Below are positions 27,109-34,031 of a stretch of DNA of 38,499 nt, piece after piece. The translations under genes and the position numbers were made by a program. The notes below the pieces were generated by a model. That model was not told where the DNA came from, did not search any database, and worked only from the letters and a program-made list of their open reading frames with translations. Source of the DNA: Paracoccaceae bacterium (lineage in GTDB: Bacteria; Pseudomonadota; Alphaproteobacteria; Rhodobacterales; Rhodobacteraceae); the NCBI GenBank assembly GCA_024639125.1, contig JAHEJA010000018.1, positions 1 to 38,499 on the forward strand, written 5' to 3'. Each line of letters begins with the position of its first letter. Position 1 is the first letter of the stretch.

Positions 27109-28494
27109 ATGGACGGCACATATAGAGACAACGACATTTCACATGTGGTCGAAGCAGATCGCGTAAATGTATGGCACCACTTGCTACAGCATAAGCCTTT
27201 TGAGACTGGCGAGCCGCGGATTATTGTCGAAGGCAAAGGTATGCGCGTTTGGGATCAGAACGGCAAAGAGCATCTAGATGCCGTCTCTGGTGGCGTATGG
27301 ACTGTGAACGTTGGCTATGGCCGCGAAAGCATTGCAAACGCAGTGCGCGACCAGTTGATCAAGATCAACTATTTTGCCGGAACCGCTGGTTCTATTCCCG
27401 GGGCGTTGTTTGCCGAACGTCTTTTGAAAAAGATGCCCGGTTTGGACCGCCTTTATTATTGCAACTCTGGATCTGAAGCCAACGAAAAGGCATTCAAGAT
27501 GATCCGCCAAATCGCGCACAAACGCTACGGCGGCAAAAAGCACAAAATCCTATACCGCGAGCGTGATTATCACGGCACGACAATCAGCTGTCTCTCTGCT
27601 GGTGGCCAAGACGAGCGCAACGCGCAATACGGCCCTTACACACCTGGTTTTGTTCGTGTTCCACATTGCTTGGAATACCGCGCACAATGGGACGTAACAG
27701 GCGAAGAATACGGCAAAATGGCTGCGGATGCGATTGAACAAGTCATCCTAGCCGAAGGCCCAGACACGGTTGGCGGACTTTGCCTAGAGCCTGTGACTGC
27801 AGGTGGTGGTGTTATCACCCCCCCTCTTGGATACTGGGACCGCGTGCAGGAAATTTGTAAAAAATACGATATCCTTCTGCACATCGACGAAGTTGTCTGT
27901 GGCTTGGGTCGTACCGGAACTTGGTTTGGCTATCAGCACTACGGTATCAAACCGGACATGGTCACAATGGCAAAAGGCGTGGCATCTGGCTATGCGGCGA
28001 TTGCCTGTCTTGCAACATCAGAAGAAGTCTTTGCAATGTTCAAGGATGATGCAAGCGATCCAATGAACTATTTCCGTGACATTTCCACCTTTGGCGGCTG
28101 CACAGCCGGTCCAGCTGCGGCGTTGGAAAACATGCGCATTATCGAAGACGAAGGGTTGCTAGACAATACCGTCGCTATGGGTGCGCGCATGGTGGAAAAC
28201 CTAAATGCATTGGCGGAAAAACACGCAGTGATCGGCGATGTACGCGGCAAAGGCTTGTTCTGTGGTGCAGAATTGGTCAGCGATCGCACAACCAAAGACC
28301 CAATGGACGAGAAAAAAGTACAAGCCGTTGTTGCAGACTGTATGCAACAAGGCGTTGTCATCGGTGCAACCAACCGCTCGATCCCGGGCTTTAACAACAC
28401 GCTTTGCTTTAGCCCAGCATTGATTGCAACGGCTGACGACATCGACGCAATTACGGATGCAGTCGATCAAGCTTTGGGTCGTGTCTTTGGCTAA
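27109..28494 (+). CDS. tpa: Taurine--pyruvate aminotransferase
   Basis: Tpa moves the amino group of taurine to pyruvate, giving sulfoacetaldehyde and alanine. It is a 461-residue class III PLP-dependent transaminase. Visible sites are the PLP phosphate region NSGSEANE (119-126), YHGTT, the Asp of HIDEVVCG (Asp260), and the PLP Lys289 in TMAKG. Taurine specificity is taken from context (tauABC, tauR, xsc) and the N-terminal segment HVVEADRVNVWHHLLQHKPF. The ATG at 27109 follows AAGGACA. No alanine dehydrogenase is present in the window to regenerate pyruvate. The stop lies in a 14-bp perfect palindrome shared with the stop of the convergent regulator gene. Confidence 0.96.
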   Translation: MDGTYRDNDISHVVEADRVNVWHHLLQHKPFETGEPRIIVEGKGMRVWDQNGKEHLDAVSGGVWTVNVGYGRESIANAVRDQLIKINYFAGTAGSIPGALFAERLLKKMPGLDRLYYCNSGSEANEKAFKMIRQIAHKRYGGKKHKILYRERDYHGTTISCLSAGGQDERNAQYGPYTPGFVRVPHCLEYRAQWDVTGEEYGKMAADAIEQVILAEGPDTVGGLCLEPVTAGGGVITPPLGYWDRVQEICKKYDILLHIDEVVCGLGRTGTWFGYQHYGIKPDMVTMAKGVASGYAAIACLATSEEVFAMFKDDASDPMNYFRDISTFGGCTAGPAAALENMRIIEDEGLLDNTVAMGARMVENLNALAEKHAVIGDVRGKGLFCGAELVSDRTTKDPMDEKKVQAVVADCMQQGVVIGATNRSIPGFNNTLCFSPALIATADDIDAITDAVDQALGRVFG

Positions 28495-28497
28495 ACC

Positions 28498-29343
28498 CTA
28501 GGGTTTGCTGCGCCCCTCAAGGTACGAAAGATATCTTGAGGGGACCTCAGAGCGGGCAAAATATCCAGTTTTACGCGCGGCATCCAAGATGTGGTGCGTT
28601 GTTTGTTGGATCGGTTGCAAAATAATCGGCAAATGATACCGCCCCGATGCGGACCCGTCATACATCACCAACGTATACCCCGTCAAAAATCCATGCCCCA
28701 CCAAAGAGTGCGTGCTGAAAAAATCGACACCCATAATCGGAATGGGTAATCGTGACGAATACAAAATCCCAAACCCTGAGTTGGATTTAATTAATACGCC
28801 ACGGTGTTCGCGACTTGCCAATGGCCCGACGTCCCGACGTCGGCTTGGGCTACTGGGCGGATCATATCCTCTGATGACGCGCCGCCCGCCCATTTCACCA
28901 AAGCGCACGAGCAGCGAAATGAATTTGGCAGGATTGGTAAATGACGGGCGCCAAATAACATGAATGCCATCGGGAATACGGTACCCGCTTATTGGGGCAT
29001 CCTCGTCATGAGAAATGGTTAAATCCATCCCATAAAACGCATATTCCAGCGATAGACGGGTGGAAAAAACCCCCGTTTCCATCTTTTCTTTTTCGCGCTC
29101 AAGGTCCTCAAGCGGCTGCAAAACAATCCGCGCGTCAACATCGAACAGCTCGCATATCCGCCTTAGCATGCCGGGTTTTGGAAAGCTTTCGCCATTCAAA
29201 ATGCGATTCATTTGAACCCGATTGATTTCCAATCTGTCCGCAACTTCGGCAATTGTCCCGACTCGGGCACATAATAACCGAAGGTTTTTGCCAAATATTA
29301 AATGCGTTGATATAGACGATGTTTCAGCCACAAAAATTCTCAT
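28498..29343 (-). CDS. XRE-type helix-turn-helix regulator in the taurine cluster
   Basis: This encodes 281 residues. The N-terminal part (about 17-75) is a Cro/CI-type helix-turn-helix: LRLLCARVGTIAEVADRLEI followed by NRVQMNRILNGESFPKPGML and a cap helix RRICELFDVD. The remaining 200 residues form a domain I do not recognise, with no membrane segment. The ATG at 29343 is the only good start. The gene lies tail-to-tail with tpa (3 bp between stops) and diverges from tauR across 249 bp that contain two inverted repeats. In Rhodobacter-type taurine clusters as I know them only TauR is expected, so this is an extra regulator; its ligand and targets are unknown. Confidence 0.82.
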   Translation of the reverse strand: MRIFVAETSSISTHLIFGKNLRLLCARVGTIAEVADRLEINRVQMNRILNGESFPKPGMLRRICELFDVDARIVLQPLEDLEREKEKMETGVFSTRLSLEYAFYGMDLTISHDEDAPISGYRIPDGIHVIWRPSFTNPAKFISLLVRFGEMGGRRVIRGYDPPSSPSRRRDVGPLASREHRGVLIKSNSGFGILYSSRLPIPIMGVDFFSTHSLVGHGFLTGYTLVMYDGSASGRYHLPIILQPIQQTTHHILDAARKTGYFARSEVPSRYLSYLEGRSKP

Positions 29344-29592
29344 TTTCTGTCATCATGCGTAAATCAATAAATTTTTAAATCCCTAAAACAACGGTCTAAC
29401 AAATCAGATTCACACTATGACAAATCTGATAAATGCCAATTTATTCGTCGACTTACCCCGATTTAAAACCGATTGATGTCCTTATAATTAAATGTACCAC
29501 GTGTACGATACATTTGCAAAATGCTTCAAAAATCTTTAACCAAACTAATGACTTGCATACCCCAAAACTCCAACACCTTAAAGTGATACTTC
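29344..29592. promoter_or_regulatory. Divergent promoter region of the XRE regulator and tauR, with two inverted repeats
   Basis: This is an AT-rich 249-bp region. The first inverted repeat has arms ATCAGATT (29403-29410) and AATCTGAT (29423-29430). The second has arms AAATGTA (29490-29496) and TACATTT (29509-29515). Both have 12-bp spacers. The first lies about 60 bp from the XRE start, where an autoregulatory operator would be expected. A small plus-strand reading frame (29433-29630) runs into tauR in another frame and is not convincing as a gene. Confidence 0.55.
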
Positions 29593-31068
29593 ATGAAACT
29601 ACCTGTGGATTCCTTTTTCCTAAATCATAGTTCGCAAGGCACGTTGCAATCGCGAATCCAGGAAATGATCACGACAGGGATCTTGAATGGTCGCTTGCCC
29701 AAAGGGGCCAAGCTGCCGTCAACGCGTAAACTCGCAACGCATTTAGGGATCAGCCGGATTACGGTGACATTGGCCTATACCGAACTGTTGGCGAATGATT
29801 ACCTCACATCCAAAGGGCGATCTGGGTATTATGTGTCCGACACGGCACCCGAACCGCCGCAGTTTTCGGCCCAACCCCCAAGAGAAGAGCGCGTAGACTG
29901 GACACGCGCCATCGGCCAAAAATTCACAGGGTCTTTGCAAAACGAAAAACCGCTGGATTGGGCGCGCTACGAATTTCCGTTTATTTACGGGCAAACCGAC
30001 CCGACCCTGTTTGATCATGCCAATTGGCGGCAATGTGCGCTTCAGGCTTTGGGCACCAAAGATTTTGGATCGCTCACCTCTGATTATTATGATCGCGATG
30101 ATCCACGGTTGATCGAATTTATTGCCCGTCACACGTTGCCACGGCGTGGAATATCGGCAAATCCAGATGAAATTCTGGTGACGTTAGGGGCGCAGAATGC
30201 GCTTTGGTTGACCGCACAGGTTTTACTGACGCAAAGACGCACAGCAACAATTGAAAACCCATGCTATCCTGCGTTACGGGATATTTTGAACCAATCACGC
30301 TGCCATGTGCAAACCATTGATGTCGACCAAAACGGTTTGCAGCCTGACCTTATTCCGGATGACACCACCGTTATCTTTACGACGCCAAGCCACCATTGCC
30401 CCACCGCCGCGACGTTGCCAATTGAACGGCGCCACGCGTTGTTGAAACGGGCACGTGACTTGGACGCTTTGATCGTCGAGGACGATTATGAATTTGAACT
30501 TTCTTTCCTAAAGCCCCCGTCACCGTCGCTCAAGTCTTTGGACCAAGACGGACGCGTGATCTATGTTGGAAGCTTTTCAAAATCGCTGTTCCCGGGGCTT
30601 AGGTTGGGGTATCTGGTCGGGTCAGAACCCTTTATCCGCGAAGCCCGCGCGCTTCGGGCCAGCGTATTCCGGCACCCCCCCGGACACATCCAACGCACAG
30701 CCGCCTATTTCCTAAGCCTTGGACATTACGATTCGCTTATCCGCAAAATGGGCAGCACGTTTCAAAAGCGGCGCAAAATTATGGAAGAAAGCATTCAAAA
30801 AACCGGACTTGATATCGCAGGTCGCGGCGTTTTTGGCGGCTCGTCATTTTGGATGCGGGCGCCGTCGGGCGTCAATGTCACCGAATTATCAACAAGATTG
30901 CGGGCTCGTGGTGTGCTGATTGAATCAGGCGATGCATTTTTCGCAGAAAATCAACGCAGCGGCACATTTTACCGATTGGCCTATTCTTCGATAGCCGAAA
31001 CTAAAATCCCACGCGGGATCGAAATTATTGGTGAAGAAATTGCAAAAACTGGCCCTAAGTCAGGATAA
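29593..31068 (+). CDS. tauR: TauR, MocR/GabR-type transcriptional activator of taurine genes
   Basis: This encodes 491 residues with the MocR architecture: a GntR-type winged helix-turn-helix (about 15-85; LPSTRKLATHLGISRITVTL), a linker, then a class I aminotransferase-like domain. The latter has an intact PLP lysine, Lys330 in GSFSKSLFPGLRLGY, and the Asp/Tyr of VEDDYEFE, so PLP is probably bound as a sensing cofactor. TauR of Rhodobacter capsulatus activates taurine use. The position between tpa and xsc, and the paired direct repeats upstream of both, support the same role here. The 3' end of the gene contains the first half-site of the xsc operator. Confidence 0.92.
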   Translation: MKLPVDSFFLNHSSQGTLQSRIQEMITTGILNGRLPKGAKLPSTRKLATHLGISRITVTLAYTELLANDYLTSKGRSGYYVSDTAPEPPQFSAQPPREERVDWTRAIGQKFTGSLQNEKPLDWARYEFPFIYGQTDPTLFDHANWRQCALQALGTKDFGSLTSDYYDRDDPRLIEFIARHTLPRRGISANPDEILVTLGAQNALWLTAQVLLTQRRTATIENPCYPALRDILNQSRCHVQTIDVDQNGLQPDLIPDDTTVIFTTPSHHCPTAATLPIERRHALLKRARDLDALIVEDDYEFELSFLKPPSPSLKSLDQDGRVIYVGSFSKSLFPGLRLGYLVGSEPFIREARALRASVFRHPPGHIQRTAAYFLSLGHYDSLIRKMGSTFQKRRKIMEESIQKTGLDIAGRGVFGGSSFWMRAPSGVNVTELSTRLRARGVLIESGDAFFAENQRSGTFYRLAYSSIAETKIPRGIEIIGEEIAKTGPKSG

Positions 31069-31081
31069 AAACTGGCCCTAT
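31049..31081 (+). promoter_or_regulatory. Probable TauR operator upstream of xsc (direct repeat)
   Basis: Half-sites CTGGCCCTAA (31049-31058) and CTGGCCCTAT (31072-31081) repeat with a 23-bp period; the second starts 97 bp before the xsc ATG. Period, orientation, half-site sequence and distance match the pair upstream of tpa (94 bp). The first half-site lies inside the last codons of tauR. A CATAAT element near 31136 could be the xsc -10, but no good -35 was found. Confidence 0.75.
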
Positions 31082-31168
31082 TTATAGCCCTCTCCAAGGC
31101 TTAGGGTGATCTGCAAAGTCGGGGCTTTAGCCTTGTCATAATTTTTGCCTTTCAGGAGACTCTCAGCA

Positions 31169-32947
31169 ATGAAAATGACCACAGAAGAAGCCTTTGTAAA
31201 AACGCTTCAAATGCACGGAATTCAACATGCCTTTGGCATCATTGGATCTGCTATGATGCCGATTTCAGACATTTTCCCAAAAGCAGGGATCAAATTCTGG
31301 GACTGCGCCCACGAAGGAAGCGCCGGCATGATGGCTGACGGGTACACACGTGCGACCGGCGATATGTCCATGATGATCGCCCAGAACGGTCCGGGCATCA
31401 CGAACTTTGTGACGGCTGTGAAAACCGCCTATTGGAACCACACACCGTTGTTGTTGGTCACACCGCAAGCTGCGAACAAAACGATTGGTCAAGGTGGCTT
31501 CCAAGAAGTTGAACAAATGAAATTGTTCGAAGACATGGTCGCCTACCAAGAAGAAGTGCGCGACCCATCACGCATGGCCGAAGTTCTAAACCGCGTTATC
31601 ATGCAAGCAAAACGCGCAAGCGCGCCTGCTCAGATCAACATTCCACGTGATTTCTGGACACAAGTCATCGACATTGACCTACCTGTGATCGTTGATTTTG
31701 AATTGCCACAGGGCGGCGAAGATGCGGTAAGCAAAGCGGCTGATCTTTTGTCTTCTGCGAAATTCCCCGTTATCCTAAACGGCGCGGGCGCTGTATTGTC
31801 CGCTGGCGGTATCGACGCATCGCGCGTATTGGCAGAGCGCCTAGACGCCCCAGTTTGTGTTGGATACCAGCACAATGACGCATTCCCTGGCAACCACCCA
31901 TTGTTTGCAGGCCCGTTGGGATACAACGGATCCAAAGCAGGCATGGAACTGATTTCCAAAGCCGACGTTGTGCTTTGCTTGGGGACACGGTTGAACCCGT
32001 TCTCAACATTGCCGGGGTATGGCATTGATTACTGGCCAACCGATGCGCAAATCATTCAGGTTGACATTAACCCAGATCGTATTGGCCTAACCAAAAAGGT
32101 TACAGTCGGTATCGTTGGTGACGCCGCTAAGGTTGCGAAATCAATCACCGCAAAATTGTCTGATCACGCAGGTGATGCAGGTCGCTCTGATCGCAAAAAC
32201 CTTATTGCGACAACCAAATCTGCTTGGGCCCAAGAATTGACATCTATGACAGATGAACAAGACGATCCAGGTACCGATTGGAACGTGCGTGCGCGTGCGG
32301 CTAAACCTGATTGGATGTCTCCTCGTATGGCATGGCGCGCGATTCAGGCGGCATTGCCTGTCGAAGCGATCATTTCTTCGGACATCGGAAACAACTGCGC
32401 GATCGGCAACGCCTATCCGTCATTCAACGAAAGCCGCAAATATTTGGCGCCAGGCTTGTTTGGTCCATGTGGCTATGGCTTGCCAGCGATCGTTGGTGCG
32501 AAAATCGGTCAACCAGACGTTCCGGTTGTTGGCTTTGCGGGCGACGGTGCATTCGGGATCGCAGTGAACGAACTCACGGCCATTGGGCGCGGCGACTGGC
32601 CTGCGATCACACAGATTGTGTTCCGTAACTACCAGTGGGGTGCGGAAAAGCGTAACTCGACACTTTGGTTTGATGATAACTTTGTTGGCACAGAGCTGGA
32701 CGAACAAGTATCTTATGCAGGTATCGCAACCGCATGTGGGCTCAAAGGTGTTGTTGCACGCACACAAGACGAGTTGACAGCTGCGCTTGCACAGGCGATC
32801 AAAGATCAAATGGAAAACGGTGTCACAACATTGATCGAAGCGATGATTAACCAAGAATTGGGTGATCCGTTCCGTCGTGATGCGATGAAGCAGCCAGTAC
32901 AGGTTGCAGGTATCGACGCCGCAGACATGCGAGCAACTCAAGTATAA
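31169..32947 (+). CDS. xsc: Sulfoacetaldehyde acetyltransferase
   Basis: Xsc is a thiamine-diphosphate enzyme that desulfonates sulfoacetaldehyde with phosphate, yielding acetyl phosphate and sulfite. It has 592 residues from the ATG at 31169, chosen for its ribosome site AGGAGA and family N-terminus (MKMTTEEAFVKTLQMHGIQH). The N-terminal ThDP-contact Glu lies in HEGSAGMMADGY. The C-terminal domain has the ThDP/Mg motif GDGAFGIAVNELTAI and NYQWGAEKRN. Length and motifs fit Xsc rather than acetolactate synthase, and the adjacent pta confirms the product. It leads the xsc-pta-soeABC string. Confidence 0.97.
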   Translation: MKMTTEEAFVKTLQMHGIQHAFGIIGSAMMPISDIFPKAGIKFWDCAHEGSAGMMADGYTRATGDMSMMIAQNGPGITNFVTAVKTAYWNHTPLLLVTPQAANKTIGQGGFQEVEQMKLFEDMVAYQEEVRDPSRMAEVLNRVIMQAKRASAPAQINIPRDFWTQVIDIDLPVIVDFELPQGGEDAVSKAADLLSSAKFPVILNGAGAVLSAGGIDASRVLAERLDAPVCVGYQHNDAFPGNHPLFAGPLGYNGSKAGMELISKADVVLCLGTRLNPFSTLPGYGIDYWPTDAQIIQVDINPDRIGLTKKVTVGIVGDAAKVAKSITAKLSDHAGDAGRSDRKNLIATTKSAWAQELTSMTDEQDDPGTDWNVRARAAKPDWMSPRMAWRAIQAALPVEAIISSDIGNNCAIGNAYPSFNESRKYLAPGLFGPCGYGLPAIVGAKIGQPDVPVVGFAGDGAFGIAVNELTAIGRGDWPAITQIVFRNYQWGAEKRNSTLWFDDNFVGTELDEQVSYAGIATACGLKGVVARTQDELTAALAQAIKDQMENGVTTLIEAMINQELGDPFRRDAMKQPVQVAGIDAADMRATQV

Positions 32948-32966
32948 CTCACAAAGGGTCAAAAAA

Positions 32967-33974
32967 ATGTCATCAACCTTGCCGCTTGAATTGGCGGCGC
33001 AAAGTTCGACACTCAAACGACCCGTTATAGTTTTGGGCGAAGGTCACGATCCCCGTATTATTATGGGGGCCGTGCAAGCCGTAACCAAAGGTGTCGCCAA
33101 TATCATTTTGGTTGGCGACACCACCCAAGTTCAGGCGGCATTAACCGCCACAGACACTGCCTTGTCAGAACACCTGACTCATGCGGATCCTATAACCTTT
33201 CCCAATCGGCACCATTTCATCGACACATTAGTCGACTTGCGTGGTCACAAAGGGATGACAGCCGAGAAAGCATCGCAAGCCATCAACGATCCCCTCGTTT
33301 TTGCGGCGCTCATGGTCAAAACAGGGCTTGCGGATGGAACCGTGAACGGCGCCGTTGCAACGACATCTGATGTTGTGCGTGCAGCCTTGCAAGTGATTGG
33401 AAAGGCTGCTGGTATCAAAACAGTCTCTAGCTGTTTTTTGATGTACCCCCCGAACGCACGGGCGATGGTGTATTCCGATTGCGGATTGGTGATCGACCCC
33501 GACGAAGAGGAATTGGCCGATATCGCACTAAGTGCGGCCCAATCATGCAAAGCATTGCTCAGACAAGAGCCTAAAATCGCCATGCTGTCGTTTTCCACAA
33601 TGGGCAGTGCGCGCCACGCAAAGGTAAGCAAAGTTGTGCGCGCAACCGAAATTGTCAAAGAACGCGATCCTAGCCTAGACATTGATGGTGAATTGCAATT
33701 CGACGCAGCCTTTGTGCCCAGCGTAGGCGCAAGCAAAGCGCCAAATTCGACTATCGCAGGTCAAGCCAATGTCATGGTTTTTCCAAACTTGGACGCAGGG
33801 AACATCGGATACAAGATAACCCAGCGTTTGGGCGGGGCGATTGCCTTGGGGCCGATTTTACAGGGCCTATCAAAGCCCGCAAATGATTTGTCACGGGGAT
33901 GCGATGCAAATGACGTGGCACAAATGATCGCGGTTACTGTCTTACAAGCACGACAAAATAACGAAATGCACTAA
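32967..33974 (+). CDS. pta: Phosphate acetyltransferase
   Basis: Pta converts acetyl phosphate made by Xsc to acetyl-CoA. It is the short, single-domain form of 335 residues, as usual for pta genes paired with xsc. Conserved segments include MVKTGLADGTVNGA, SSCFLM, KPANDLSRG and the C-terminal GCDANDVAQMIAVTVLQ. The ATG at 32967 follows AAAGGG, 19 bp after the xsc stop; the upstream open frame overlapping xsc is not used. It is followed after 57 bp by soeA, probably on the same transcript. Confidence 0.95.
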   Translation: MSSTLPLELAAQSSTLKRPVIVLGEGHDPRIIMGAVQAVTKGVANIILVGDTTQVQAALTATDTALSEHLTHADPITFPNRHHFIDTLVDLRGHKGMTAEKASQAINDPLVFAALMVKTGLADGTVNGAVATTSDVVRAALQVIGKAAGIKTVSSCFLMYPPNARAMVYSDCGLVIDPDEEELADIALSAAQSCKALLRQEPKIAMLSFSTMGSARHAKVSKVVRATEIVKERDPSLDIDGELQFDAAFVPSVGASKAPNSTIAGQANVMVFPNLDAGNIGYKITQRLGGAIALGPILQGLSKPANDLSRGCDANDVAQMIAVTVLQARQNNEMH

Positions 33975-34031
33975 ATTTCAGGAGCGCCTTTTAAAGCCAT
34001 AAACGGCGCACAGACAATCAGGGAGGTGACG

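Noticed and set aside
29433-29630. A 65-codon plus-strand frame upstream of tauR
   Set aside because: It spans the second inverted repeat and runs into tauR in another frame, lacks a ribosome site, and reads as low-complexity non-coding sequence.
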